A stretch of 64,000 nt of DNA from Pestalotiopsis fici W106-1 (GCF_000516985.1 NW_006917092.1:186001-250000); one strand, 5' to 3'. Positions 37,421 through 50,117 are shown, counted from the first letter of the stretch. The notes: generated from the letters alone by a model not told the origin. Program-made: numbers and translations.

Positions 37421-38910
37421 ATGAACCTACGCGATCCACAAGCCCAAGCTCAGGCACAAACTCTAGAAGCCCAGACCCAGGCCCAGTTACAGCCACCACA
37501 ACCACAAACAGAAGACAACGAAGAAGCGTTACTGGACTCTGCCTCCAGTACAACATCACCCAGGTCTACATCCTCCAACGAACCTTCTCTCAATACACAG
37601 CTACAAACCCCCGAGACGCCTGCTTCTTTATCGCTCCAGGAACAACAACGACAACGGCAGCCGTCGTCCGTTCCGTCCTCACACCTCAACCTCCCTGTTC
37701 GCGCTAAGAGCAGGGATCGCTTACCATCGCGACATACCGAATCGGGACAGCAAGCTGCTTCTGCTGCTGCTGAAGCACAAGCTGCTGCTGCCACCGCACG
37801 CGCAGTCCAGGCACAACACCAGCATATCCAATTGCAAAACCTGCTATATCTCGGTAGCCCAATGAACGGTATCAACGGTACTGGCGCCGCCATGCAGGCC
37901 CCCGGTGTCAATGCTGGTGCTGCCATGGCCGTTGGCCCTACGCCCGCTGGCCACCAAGCTGAACTCAACGTAATTTACACTTTGGTTGAAGAGCTGTCAA
38001 GACAATTGGCAGAAAACAGACGGCAGACGGAGGAGATTGTCAGTGGAATCGGCAGGGTACGAAACCGGGCACGCGAGCGGGCGCTGGGGAACGATGAGGT
38101 GCTAGGAGAAGCTGCCGATGAGATCTATGGTATGTTCTATCATGAATTCCCATGAGCTTTGGCCTTGCAACATGTGGCCATGCTTTTACCCCTGTTGGGC
38201 GAATCCAGTTTTGCTAACCTATACGTGCAGGACAAGAAGATAATATCGAAACTCTCATCTCTGCCCTGACCGAATCGCTAGACCGCGCAAAGAACAGTCG
38301 CGACGCCAACTTTGCTCTCGTGACGGCTTATGCCCGCGTACTTTCCAACCTTCTCAACCAATTCCACGCCTACAAGGCAAAACACACCGCAGACGTCAGC
38401 GCATGGCATCGATCGTACCGTTCTCAATTGGCTGAGGCCCGCGCCGAGAACTCTAGATTACGTGAACAAATATGGGAAATGCAGGATCACGCTGGTCGCG
38501 CGAACAAGATGCTACGCGAATTCCGCAAAAAGTACGACGAGAACGAGGCGCGTATGGATCGACGTGTTGAGGAGAAGGCCAAAAAGCAGGAGATACGGTT
38601 CTGGAAGCGGCTGGCCATGCCCGAGGTTGACGACAACGACGAGAATGCATGGAGCGACGATGACGATATTGTCGACCCTGTCGAAAAGGAGAGGTTGAAA
38701 GAGGTGGAACGAAAGACTGCTGAACAAGCATTGGCCGGCTTGGGTAGCGGTGACAGTCAGCATAGCGAGGACAGCGAAGGAGAAGACAGCGACCCGGATC
38801 ATCCAGGGATGGGCATCATCGGTGGAGTGGCAATGGAACGTGACGGCAGCTTGCCCGCTCCTCCTCCTAGGCCCGCAAGTACCGGTAGTACTGGAGGTCA
38901 AGCCGGTTGA
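37421..38910 (+). CDS. Conserved-looking coiled-coil protein with Gln/Ala-rich N terminus
   Basis: Two exons (37421-38129, 38231-38910) encode 462 residues. Residues 1-140 are low-complexity (AQ and PQ dipeptides, Ser/Thr). An Ala/Gln helix follows, then LNVIYTLVEELSRQLAENRRQTEEIVSGIGRVR and a long charged coiled coil (RSQLAEARAENSRLREQIWEMQDHAGRANKMLREFRKKYDENEAR). The C-terminal 100 residues are acidic (NDENAWSDDDDIVD, SEDSEGEDSDPD) and end in a Pro/Gly/Ser tail. There is no signal peptide or membrane helix. The pattern fits a scaffold or nuclear/cytoskeletal protein. I do not recognise the family. Confidence 0.8.
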
Positions 38911-39163
38911 CAAGAATCAATTTGTACAAGACTTTGATTTAAGGCGTTGGCTATCAAGCATTGGAACATATCGATACCCAAGAAACCCAAGGATACATCT
39001 TGAGTATCCGAGCAGATGATGATTTGTCTCTTCATCAGAGAAGTGCCGAGAGCGGGATGATAGTGCTCAGGTACATAAAACAGCAATGGGTCATGCAATA
39101 TCCATAATGTAACGAACGTATGAATATCTACAAGTTGGCAAGGCCTGTTCTGTTCTCGGTTGC

Positions 39164-41912
39164 TCACCACGAAAGCGGCGCGGCAGCCGTGCTATGATCC
39201 TTGAGACTCCTCTTAGCACTGCGCGTTCCTCCCGTCAAAGCATCAAAGATGTGCTTTCCGAACTTGCTGAAAGCCGGTGCTACGCCTCCCAGGCTCGTCA
39301 GGCTCTTCTCCATTTGGCTCAGCTCAAACGGAAAGTCTTTATCCCCGACTTTGGCGACGTTGTTGGCCAAGTCAATCTCCATCTCTGCTCCATCCTGGGC
39401 AGCATCATAGAATGCTTCATCTGTAATCGTGATCCCCAACAGGCCGAGACTGGGCTGGTTCCGTGCATATATGAAAGCAAAGGATCTGGCAATGACACAC
39501 TGAACGCCAACGCCGAGAAGCGCCTGTACAGCTTCCATCCTAGATGAGCCACAGCCAAATGCTTTGCCAGCTACGACAATTTTGGATCCCTCTTTGACCC
39601 TTTGACGAAAGTCCGGGTGAGTGTACTCGAGGCAGTGCGACCCAAACTCTTCGTCATCCTTGGCCGTCACGAGAAACTGCGCCGGAGCCAAAGCATCTGT
39701 GTCGATAAAGTCTCCAAGGCGGTACACTTTTGATTGAACGTTTTCCATCCTTGCCTCTTCGGTATCCGCGTCTGAAATATTCCTTGCAGGCTCTTTGCTG
39801 GTATCAGTGGACTCCTCCTTGCCTGCGTCTGCTTCCTTTGCAGCTTCCGGCGGCTCAACCCACTGTGGCCGGATACTTGGTACGGTGGAAGAAAGGGATC
39901 CCTTTCCCTTGACTCTCTCCCACTGTTCATCAGTGATCTTGGAGACGAGTTCGTTGGGTGAGGTTATCTTCATGTCAAAGGAGGAGGCCGCCACAGTGGC
40001 AGCTGAAGCAAGATTGCCGATCGAACCTCGCCCCATGCGATTCTTGAAGTTTCGATTCTGACTGCTAAGCCACATTTCGCCGTCCTGGGCAACGTCTGCG
40101 GCAATTCCTACGCAGTAACTGCACCCAGGAGCGCCAATTTCAAATCCAGCCCTCTCATAAACCTCGTAGAGGCCGGTTCTCTTGAGCATGTCGGTGATTG
40201 GGCGGCTTCCCGGAGTTACCCTTCGCTTGCCTTTGGCCACGGGCACTTTTCCAGCCTTGAGTCCTTCTTGTAGCACAAGAGCACCCATGATGATGTCCTC
40301 CTCGGCCGTCGTACAAGCGCCGATGAAACAGCCGTCTAAATCGGTGGTCTTCATCTCGCTGACGGGCACGACATCATCAGGATTTGGATACTTGGCTACA
40401 AAGGGTTCTGCCTTACTCAAGTCAATGATATGTGACTCGGCGTACTGGCATCCCTCATCGGCCTTGAAGTAGTGGCTGTCATCTTTATACCTTTTCAGCT
40501 TGCGCTGATTGATGAACTCGCCAGTGACGTGGTCGGGGACAAAGATGCCCGTGATGCCTCCAAACTCCTAATGATAAACATAGAATTAGCTCACGAACGT
40601 CGAATCTTCTAAAACTTATACTTTTTCTTGGAAGAAAAGAAAGCAAGTCATAACCGCCCAACATTATCTGGATGCAGAGACTTCAGCCGTTAAAGTGAAA
40701 GTGTACTCCAATTTTTGGGGCTCAGCGTACCAAACCTATTATACCAGGGCGCTTGCCAAATAAGAGGACAGCTTACAGTCGTCATGTTCGCAACAGCAAA
40801 CCTCGCGTCCGGTCCAAGGTAGTCCAGTCCCGGGCCGGTATATTCAACTACACGCTCGGCAGCTACCGTGTTTCGCTTGAGCTGCTGCAGGACATATAGT
40901 ATAACGTCCTTGCCACCGACTCCCCGCGGTGGTTTTCCCACGAAGCGGATCTCGACAACCTCGGGTATCTTGAACCACGTCTCGCCCGTGACGAGTGCCA
41001 TGGTCACGTCGGCGGCTCCCATACCTATGGCAAGGCATCCGTTGGCGCCGCTGCTGCAGGTGTGGCTGTCGCTGCCTATAATCAGTTGTCCTGGCTGCGT
41101 TCGCTCCCGGAAGAACTCTGTGTGCATAATGGTGTAGTTATGACCCTGAAACTCGGTCATCTTGAAGGAGCGTCGTGCCTTGTCCGTCTGTGCAATGAGC
41201 TTTTTTGATAAATCCGTCTCGTAGTTGCGAGGGTCCACGACGTGGTCGCCCGCAATCCAGAACCGGTCGTTTCGGAATATTCCCGGGTCTCCGAGCCGGT
41301 TGTAGACTGATATCATGCCCTCAATACCAATGTCAGCATAATGGCAGTATGACGGATAATAGGGAGGGAACCTTACATGCCAACTGAGCTCACTGGCCAT
41401 GATCCAGTCGACCGCGACTCTGATTACAGTTCCCGGTTCTACCCATCCCTTGCTGTCCACATCGTGCATGGCAAAGATCTTCTCAGTCACGTTCATTGGA
41501 CGACGACCTGGCGGCCTGGTTGAGATGGGCGCTCGGATGCGCCTAGCTCGATCAGCAGAATTCAGCGCCTCTAGCCATGCCGAGCACAGAAAGATGAGCT
41601 CATTGCGGTCCTTTTCCGAGACCTCACTCCCTAGAGTGAGACCGAGACCCCCATAATCAGGCGAGTTCTGGGCTATGGCTAGAACAGCTTGCAAGGCTCC
41701 AGACTCGCGTGGATGGCCATCATTGATGCCATCCGAAACAAGTCGAATTGCCTCGAGAGGGTTCGTTTCATTGTCTATGATTCCGTCAGTAGTTTTCTGA
41801 TATAGATAGCATGACAGACAATATGTGGCTTACTAGTAATCTCCCTCTTCACTCCACGCGTAGTCTTCAAGAGGTCGATCAACTGAGGAATCATGTCACT
41901 ATTGGCAGTCAT
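39164..41912 (-). CDS. Aconitase-superfamily dehydratase (fused LeuC/LeuD-like, homoaconitase-like)
   Basis: Four exons (41912-41834, 41774-41377, 41319-40777, 40567-39164) give about 807 residues. The [4Fe-4S] ligands are visible in [13 protein letters not shown] and APGCSYC. The swivel domain follows an acidic linker and carries [11 protein letters not shown] with the catalytic Ser, then [11 protein letters not shown]. The substrate-type loop differs from both mitochondrial aconitase (GSCTNSS) and Leu1, so this is a paralog of unknown substrate: some 2- or 3-hydroxy tricarboxylic or dicarboxylic acid. No mitochondrial presequence is obvious. The 57-bp intron at 41376-41320 is in frame, so retention would add 19 residues instead of breaking the protein. 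The first exon is short but phase-correct. A Zn2Cys6 regulator lies upstream in the same direction. Confidence 0.88.
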
Positions 41913-42347
41913 CTTGTATCGATGTCTCTTCCTGATATTTTGATGACGCTATGGGAACCACTGATCGAGGTGGAGAAACCGAGCAATATAAAGACATATT
42001 TTCCGTCGCCTGAGGTACCAGACTAGATTTCAACTCCATGGACTTTACCTGATTTGAATTCATATCTGCCCATTGGTCGGGTATAGCAACCCGTTACTCG
42101 GCAGGCATCCGAAGACAAATGCGGAGATAATCCCCCCTCTCCAAACAGACGAGTCCAAATTGACCAAACAGGGGATCCGTGGTACCCGCGCGTCGGAAGC
42201 GAGCCCGGCTACTTGGGTAACGATTCGGCAAAATACAGATGTACATCTATCTAGGTAGGTGTAAACTCTTCTTGCCACTAACGATGCCCGCATGAGAACC
42301 CAATCGGGGACGTAAAATTCATTAGGATTTGCTAGCCCATCTAAGCT
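41913..42347. other. Intergenic region, promoter of the dehydratase
   Basis: 435 bp between the regulator stop and the dehydratase start on the same strand. No coding feature; no certain binding site is recognised, although CGG and CCG triplets occur as expected for a Zn2Cys6-controlled promoter. Confidence 0.4.
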
Positions 42348-44615
42348 TCATGTAGCTTTCAAAACTTCCCGCCGCTGCCATATTGCCGTAACCACCTCCG
42401 TGGGCGGAGCCGAAGTAAAGAAGATGCCCCGGTTATCAATCGTCGTGAGGATATCGAGCGCGCGCTGCCGGAGAACGGGCAAGACGGCTTCGCACGCGGC
42501 GATAAAGACGGACCAGGCCAGACTCGTGGCAAAGTCCTGATCCTCGATCCACCACTCCAGGGTCAGACACGGCTCCAGATAGTCGAGGGTCTGACGTACG
42601 CGGTCTTGTAGAAGCATGGCGTTCATATTGTAGACACGCCGGTAAAAGTAGATGAGCAGGGCTTGGTGAATGGCCAAGATCATGGACCGCGAGTGCTGGC
42701 TCTCAAGGTGCGCGTTATTGTCTTCGTCGTCTAGCCCAATTGATGCGCGGGACAGTGATCCAGCTTGTATCTCTGGCAACTCCCAGGACCAAATGACGCC
42801 CTCCAGTGTCTTGGCGTGATCTGTAAGCGATGCAGAGACGGCTGGGTTAGTGGCTGCAATGGTTTCCAGTCGAGCCTTTTCATTGGCAAAGGATATCGTC
42901 TGTGACAGCATAGTCATGAGTGACTCGGGGATATTGTAAATGGACGGATACATGGTCTTGCTCCATCGGCCCTGCACGTCCAAGTGGATATCATTGTAAC
43001 CGTCATCGCCCGTCTTTACAAAAGCCGGGTCGAGGCCAATGTTGAGAGCATTCTCTGCCGTGCGAAATGCCCTGGCTTGAGAGACGGCGGTCTTGTTGCT
43101 GTCGTTATCATCATGGCCAAAGTCGATGGCAAATTCCGTGGAGAAGCTTTCTGTAATTATCCGCAAATGTGTATACATGTGGTGAAGCAACCGTATCGGC
43201 GTAGACTTTTGCTCTATCAATCCTCGAAGTCGAATCAGCTTTTCGGCGTCGAGGAGATACGAGCGGAACGTATGGGCTCCATTGAATAACTAGATTCCAC
43301 AAGTCAGTATAAACACTCTGCGGTAAGATCGGGTGCACGGGCAACAGATACTAACTGAGATCATGGCGACGGCAAGAATCGCCATCAAAAGATCCTTGTA
43401 CGCGACCTGGCTAGGGCCAGTTGTCTCTCGGAGCAAGGCATCACGCAGATGCCTACCCGCCTGCGCTTGATGTCTAACGGCGATATCACGCCATTTGGTT
43501 TGGCAAAGCGCGGCGCGATCTGCTTGAAACGCACTATTGGCAAGCACGGCATACAAAAGAGCCGAGCGGGCGCTCGAGGTGGTGTTCCATAATGACAATT
43601 CTGCAAATGTCTCGAGGGCGCAAGGCAGGAAAAGTAGTTCCCCTGGCGATCGACGCCTCGGTTTGAACGCTTTACCAGTATGATCTATGCATTGTTTATA
43701 ATAGCATAGCAAAGGCTGAGCATGTTCTGGTATAGCAACGCCGTTGGCATTGCTGTATCCTGGACTTATAAACAACGATGGTGGAGGAGGTGACCCCAGC
43801 TGGGTCAGAGGCCGGGGACTGAATGTCAAGTCCATGGATTCCTGCGGTAGAATATCAGATTCGACCAATGCAGAGAGATGACCGTCTGGTAGCTTGACGG
43901 ATGGAGATACGTCCAGCAGTGCCGGGTCGAGCAGATCAAAATTAAAGTTCCTGTCGGTAGAATTGAAGAGCATGTCATGATCAAACGGGTCGATCAGACC
44001 AATATCAACATCTCGGTGGATATTCTCAACTAAGGCGTCGTCTTCATCGAAATCAAAGACGGGGCCCGGAGCCTCCGATGGCTGGTCTGCGGGATGAGTT
44101 TGTGTAGCCGTGGACGGTGACGACGCCGGCTTTGACTCCACTGCCGGAAAGACGCCAAACGGGCCCTTGAAAAGGTTGACGCTGCATTTCCCATTATGAG
44201 AAACGGCTTTTTCACAAGCTTCGTCGAGATCTGCGAGGAGTTTGGTAGAATTTTGTTTGCCTACACTCTCTACGAGCTTGGCGGTCATGAGCCGTCGTTC
44301 TGATTCTAATGGGCCAAGTCAGGAAAACTTGTTGCACATGACAGCAAAATTGAACATGAGCCGGAAGCACGTACCGGAAGAGAGTGGGAACCTATACAGT
44401 GAGCCACGGTGGGCGGCCCGGTGCTCATCTTTGTTAACTGGATCATCATTCAACCAGCAAAGTTTCGGAACGTATCCCTCGCACTCGAGGCCAAGTCGCT
44501 GGCAGTTACCACACTTTGGTTGACCCTCATCACACTTTGCGTGTCTGTTGCGGCACGTCCGACATCCGGTGAAGCTCCGAGTACGTTCGGCGGCACTGGT
44601 TTGAGATGATGCCAT
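42348..44615 (-). CDS. Zn2Cys6 transcription factor with fungal-specific domain
   Basis: Three exons (44615-44375, 44305-43356, 43289-42348) encode 710 residues. The binuclear zinc cluster is complete: Cys18, 21, 28, 35, 38 and 45 (CxxC, x6, C, x6, C, xx, C, x6, C). An acidic Asp/Pro-rich middle (around residues 130-230) may hold an activation function. The C-terminal half is the helical fungal transcription-factor region (LLRDALLRET..., FRSYLLDAEKLIRLRG, LLHHMYTHLRIITES), resembling the acriflavine-sensitivity/Pro1-like type. It probably controls nearby metabolic genes (position only). The start Met precedes the finger by 17 residues; frames further upstream are less likely. Confidence 0.92.
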
Positions 44616-45253
44616 TGTACCAGACCCAGAGCAACTCAATTGCACACAGGTCCATGTTCGATACTGGGCTGGCTTTCTGGCTGAAGTGCGTTGACTTTCC
44701 CTGTTTAGCAGCACAATAGAAGGTTTGTATACTTGCACGGCCCCGACTGCGGCCGGGGTCAAGATTGATGGAGAAACGGTGTGAGTGGAGTCCAACCTAG
44801 CCCAGAATTTCGACTCGAGGCAGGTTTCCGCGGTCATTGCCAAGGCCAGCCTGTCGATCACTGGTTCGATAAGCCAATTATGCTTGCCATATTTGAAGGA
44901 ATAATAGATGCATGCAATTGTAGTGTTTGTCAAAAGCAATGTCAATTCATGACTCTTGGATCAAGACCATTGCCACGACCGTCTATTGCTTTCCTGAAGC
45001 TTGGCGGCTGATGCCATCAAATTCGATGTATATACCTCTTGTAAGCTACTAAAAGGGCCATGAACTAACTACCCGAGTGCTTCATTGACACCATTTTCGA
45101 TACTACCTGCGCCTATCTGAAATAGATTCTCAAATAACAGCAGTAAATATACTTGCTTGCAGAATAGAAACATTGTGACCAGTCCAGCCGATAGCTTTGC
45201 ACCATAAAGCTGCGAGCCACAAAGGACTTGCACGATTTAAATCAATGTTCATA
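44616..45253. other. Intergenic region
   Basis: About 0.64 kb between the regulator start and the pectate lyase stop. Frames continuing upstream of the regulator start have no domain. Nothing else recognised. Confidence 0.45.
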
Positions 45254-46212
45254 TCAACCAGAGCAGTAACCTGATTGAGTTGGCTCGTCTCCATCATCGT
45301 TGCCGATATACATGACGCAAGGGTGCGCATAATCAGTACAGACGTTGACCAAGGTTGCCGTGTCGCCATAGTTGGAATTGATACCGACGACGGCTCCCCC
45401 GTTATAGGCAGTTGTTCCCTCGACGTAGACGTTGCGCTGGCACTGACTGTCGCACTATAGCGGATCCGCAAGTTAGGCAAAAGGATTCAAATGATTATGG
45501 GAATGAAGACTTACGTTTCCACACGAACGATACACCTTTCCATAGTCATAGGCGTAGAAATTGATGATCTGAAATCTTTTGTCAGCTACCATGAACATAT
45601 TTGTGGACGACGAGTAGCTTCTCCTTACGTTGACTGTTCCACAACCATTGTGTTGCACGATCTTATCAGATGCGTAGTATGCACCGCCGCCAATGATCCA
45701 GGTCTCTTCGCCGGCCTCGTCATTTTTCTATTGGTCGTTAGCCTTGAGCTCTTGTCCAAAAATGGATCTTGCCTACTTACAATAGTTATGGCATCCTCGC
45801 AAACATCCTCAAACCAGACAAACTCGAGCGTGCATGGACCGTCGCAGTGAACGCCTTCGGCCTGGTTCGCCCCAATGATGACATTCTTGAGCGTGGCACC
45901 GGATCTCAAAAGGAATACAGCATCGGAATCACCTTGAAGACAAGTTAGTCCATACACATGCCCCCTCTATGTGACTTGGCTCGACTTGATCAAGAAGAAC
46001 TTACCGCCCTCAGCTTGCTCAGTGCACGCGCCCGAGCCTCTGTCGTATTTAGCCCAACCAGCATCAAAGGTTTCACCTGCCCCGATCTCAATGACTGCTG
46101 AGTTGCTGTATGTGGCCGTGGGAGTCGGAACTCCGCCTTCATACCCCAAGCATGCAAATGCTGGGGATAGAATGGCAGCGAGCACCGATAGTTTTGAAGT
46201 TAACATCAACAT
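45254..46212 (-). CDS. Secreted pectate lyase, family PL3
   Basis: Five exons can be joined, ending in [15 protein letters not shown] and a TGA at 45254. The protein has a signal peptide ([13 protein letters not shown]), then [92 protein letters not shown] and [16 protein letters not shown]. These are the parallel beta-helix rungs of PL3, with the conserved acidic residues for calcium and the many Cys of this family. It cleaves polygalacturonate by beta-elimination outside the cell. Either of two close Met codons (46212 or 46206) can start it. Small exons match fungal PL3 genes. Confidence 0.9.
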
Positions 46213-47246
46213 TTTCGAAGCTGCTTGTCCTGCTTGTCAATGAAAAGGACTTTGCATTTGCTTGTTTCCTTTCGTGCACCCAACAGCGGCACTTATAGAT
46301 GTTGTCATTTCTGACTACAACCATAACAACAACCGCATGGTCATGTTTACTTCGGTCGTAACAGTTTCACATGATTCGTGGGTTTGGACAATGTCGCCAG
46401 TTCCAGGAACCATCTTTTCATCCGTGCAAGGTTGTGGTTGCCAAGAAGTATGGCATTGTGCTTGTTGCCTTCATACTGGGATATGTAATCGCGATCAATG
46501 TGATAGTTGTCTTTGAACATCATTAGTCCCATAGCTGTACTGTGGTCTCTTATCGTAGCTGGTATACAGCAAATAGGGGTCGTTCAGATGGGGGTATGTT
46601 TTTTGATCACTGGCGCGCTTAAGTCCTTCATTACCACGCAGCAGGGGCCGTTATCTCCGGCGAGCCTCATGACAATATCTGTAGGGCCTTGGCGGTATTG
46701 AAGAACAAGGTAAGGACCCAAATGCTGATTTTCCACCTGTAAGTGGCGTTCAGCAAATGCTACATAATCATGCCGGAGAATAGAAAATCTACCGTGAGTG
46801 GTCGGGGATTTCTCCGCAAAAATCTCCTGCCATGTTGAGTTGCGATAGGAAAATGCGCTTGTGCACATTTTCGTTACGGACCGTGAAAGCTCCCTGTCCC
46901 ACAATAGTATAAGACGCCCAGACGCCGAGCCGCCAAGCTGCAAGGGACTACGTCTTCACTGCAAGCTTGATTATTCCCGACAGGTTTTGGGGGAGCATGA
47001 TTTATGATGCATGGGACGGGATTAATTTAATTCAAACTGGACTATAAACGAGCCTTGTAATTTAGTACGAGAACGATGTCGCTGATTGTATACCAAGAGT
47101 TCCAGTCATCCAACATGCAGTTGTTATCTATTGGGATGTGTGATTTGCACGTTTATGCTGGAAAACAAAACTTTGTGATGAGATTGAAACTATGATCGCT
47201 ATCAGATTTTAGGACCCAAAGACTAGCTATTGTGTGAAAGTCATGC
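46213..47246. other. Intergenic region
   Basis: About 1 kb between the pectate lyase start and the FMN dehydrogenase stop. A 119-codon frame at 46584-46943 on the minus strand has no domain, no signal peptide and weak start context; I do not call it a gene. Confidence 0.45.
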
Positions 47247-48651
47247 CTAGAGCTTCGCCAGGAATCCATTCGAATCAAGGTAGGCAAGATGGCTATATGT
47301 AATGTCCTTTGTAGTTCGACAGCTGTGGTAATTAGCATTAAAACATCTGCGAGAAGTAACATTACAACTTACCCAGCCAATGCCATGGCAATCTTGAACT
47401 CATACATGAGTATCTTGAGCGCCAGCTCAACTCCCTCTTGTCCGTTGTACTAGTCTGTAATCAGAGATTGTGATGGTCACGGATTGTAGACAAAAGCAAC
47501 TTACAGCCAATCCCCAGATTGGTATCCGCCCAACAAAGCAATGTGAAGCTCCCATGGCAAGAGCCTTGAAGATGTCGGTTCCGCGTCGGATACCACCGTC
47601 TACAGCGACAGGAATCCTGCCTTTCGCAGCAATGGCACACTCTCGCAAAGCGTCCAATGTGGCCGGGACTCCATCAAGCTGGCGGCCTCCATGGTTGGAT
47701 ACGATCACCCCATCGAGACCGTACTTTACGGCAAGGTTGACGTCCTCGGATGTATATACTCCCTTGAGCCAGAGCTGCAGCTTTGTGTGCTGACGTAGCC
47801 AGGGTATAGCAGTGTTCCAGTCAAGTGACGGGTCAAAATCGTGCTTGCTCGCGGCGTCTGTGTTTTCTCTCCCTGAAAGCTCATCCCTGCCACTAGATTG
47901 CAGGTTTGGCCATTCCATATCTTCTGGAAGGGAAAAATTGTTGCGATACTCATTTAAGCGTCTGCCTAGCAGTGGTGTGTCGACAGACAAGAATATGGCT
48001 TTGCATCCAGCACCTATTGTCGGCATGTCAGCAGGCCTCGTCTGCCAAGTGATACCTGGGTCTACAATTACTCACGCTCTGCACTCTTCAAGATGTGAAG
48101 AGTACTTGCACGGTCCCTCAAAACGCAAAGCTGCATAACATATGGGTTACCTTTGCCCTGTGCAGCAACGTTTTCGATAGATTCCGTGGCGTAAGATGAC
48201 AAGGCCATGCAAATGCCGGTGCTGGCGGCTGCGCGGGATGTTGCTAGCTCTCCTTCTGGGTGCGCCAACTTGTGCATGGCAGCGGGACTGAATCCAAGCG
48301 GTAGAGCTGTTTTGATGCCGAAAATCTCGCCAGACAAGTCAATGTTGTCAACGTTTACTAGAATGCGCGGCCTAATCTTGTAACGATTGTACGCGGCTTC
48401 GTTATCTCGAAGTCTATGTGTCACTTCTGATCAGCCAAGGGCATGCACACAGGAATAAAGATCAGGGACATACGTGACCAAATCCATAGCGCCCTCATTA
48501 AAGTAGTCTATGTTGCCAAATTAGTTGCATCTTGCGTATTGAGAATTAATTACCAACCTCTGTACATCTTGGGCATTTTCTTGCTCCCTTGCTCCTGAAG
48601 GTCTGCGATCGTGTGAACCAAAGGGTCCCAGGTGACGCCGCGGTTGGCCAT
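47247..48651 (-). CDS. FMN-dependent 2-hydroxyacid dehydrogenase/oxidase (lactate/glycolate oxidase-like)
   Basis: Several exons join to a complete TIM-barrel protein without a cytochrome b5 domain. Seen in order: start MANRGVTWDPLVHTIADL, DYFNEGAMDLVT, RDNEAAYNRYKIRPRILVNV, a flavin-binding loop (LPLGFSPAAMHKLAHPEGE, SSYATESIE), WLKGVYTSED with the Lys that binds FMN, SNHGGRQLDG with the catalytic His and Arg, and DGGIRRGTDIFKALAMGA. It ends with GCRTTKDITYSHLAYLDSNG, the standard family terminus. Substrates of this family are lactate, glycolate or longer 2-hydroxy acids. The small extra insertion around RNNFSLPED... is typical. Lack of heme domain and presequence suggests a soluble cytosolic or peroxisomal enzyme; the protein ends in AKL, close to but not one of the classical PTS1 tripeptides. 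Confidence 0.92.
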
Positions 48652-50117
48652 GGTTATTTTGTGTAAGAATAGTGACAGCAAGTCAACAAAATGGACATTC
48701 AGCAATAATGGGTTTCAGAAGCTAATTAGATCAACAGGATAGTGTTGTTTTGCAAGATTGTGTCGCGACACGAGACAACTTCTAGTAATATTTGTAGAGG
48801 CTTTCATTCTTGTTCCATAAACTTCATGATAGTATCGCCAGATATCTGTGTGCTTGGGGCAGTTGCATAACCAACCAAGTGATCGACCCATACACCGCGG
48901 TAGCTTGCCATTCTTTACAATCGCCCACTTGCAACCCAGATTAGAAGCTCTGGCAGCGCTGGATCGGCCTGCCGCTAGACGCGGGGATTTTAGCACTCCA
49001 CAAAACATGCTCACCATGAATTGCCATGAGCTGGCTATACTTTACGTCTGTGATCTATCTTTGGAATAGTATCCAAATGCACAGGATTGAAAACCCAGTT
49101 CAAATGCTCTTGTTTTCTTGCTCTGAAATGTATGTACGGAGCTGGACGGAGGCGTCTTGCTTGGAACGACCCAACCGGTAAGTGGAGATGGCTTACACGC
49201 AAGCTCGCACTACTAATCAAGCTCAAGCATGAGCACAACCGTCCAGTGTCCATTACTTGCCAAAGACTCGTTGAAATCGATTATACCTCGGGATTCCGGG
49301 ATATCTTTTGGTCATGACAGCTGAGAGTCAGTCATGGGACCTTGGATCATGTAGCAAGAGGAGAACCCCGGTTTTCGGGAGGGCTATAGAAGGTGGAGAG
49401 CTAGTCGCTAAGAATAACGGATACCTAATAGACTCTCGTCAAGCTCAACGCTACCGAGCAGATAGCGGTTCACCCCGGTGACTACACCTCCTCAAGGATT
49501 ATAAACGTTAGATCGTTACTTGCCCCACGCAATGGCCCAGCACCTCCCATCGGAATTTTACCACGAAAACGAAGCCAGTTTTCTGGTTACTTCTATGACC
49601 AGTGCTGGAAGCTTCCACAACCCGTACACAAACAGCATCCATAGTAGGGATAGATACCTAACAGATCAGAGGGTTTGTAGGTGGAGCTTTGTACCAATCT
49701 AACGTTTATAATCCTTGAGGAGGTGTATAATGGGCTATGGAGCCGACTTATCGGGGCAGGCTAGGTACGATTCAAGCAATCATAGCCGACCCTGGATGGA
49801 GAAGGTTTCCGCTCGCCAGTCAAAGCGACCAACGAGGATGAGCAAGTAGTGAACGAAATGACCTATATCGGGAGCAAGACAAGACATCCACTCGATGGAC
49901 AGTGTACCGTGTACAGAATAGCAGTACAATCTCGTCATTGCCTCCCTCACACTAGCTAGGGAGATACGGATCGTGGATGTTCTTATCTTATCACAATTGA
50001 CCCCTCCTCCTGTCCATCTACTTGGTATACTCGGGATCTTGAAATGCATGTTGTAGATGCCAAGGTTGCGCTCTTTCTATTTCACTAAACATCACACTTC
50101 CTGTAAAACTCCTCACG
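48652..50117. other. Intergenic region with a small inverted-repeat element
   Basis: About 1.47 kb upstream of two divergent genes (FMN dehydrogenase and ALDH). It contains the inverted-repeat element listed next. The rest holds only short frames without domains. Confidence 0.5.
49483..49727. mobile_element. Candidate MITE: 245-bp element with 31-bp terminal inverted repeats flanked by TA
   Basis: The sequence at 49483-49513 (TACACCTCCTCAAGGATTAT...) is repeated without mismatch as its reverse complement at 49697-49727. Homology between the arms stops abruptly beyond this on both sides. The outermost TA on each end could be the target duplication made by Tc1/mariner or pogo-type transposases, leaving a 29-bp terminal repeat starting CACCTCC. 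The 180-bp interior has no transposase frame, so it would be non-autonomous. Alternatives are a chance or regulatory hairpin, but perfect 31-bp arms make chance very unlikely. It lies 390 bp before the ALDH start. Confidence 0.7.

Noticed and set aside
46584..46943. 119-codon minus-strand frame
   Set aside because: No domain, no signal peptide, weak start context and no convincing splice partners.
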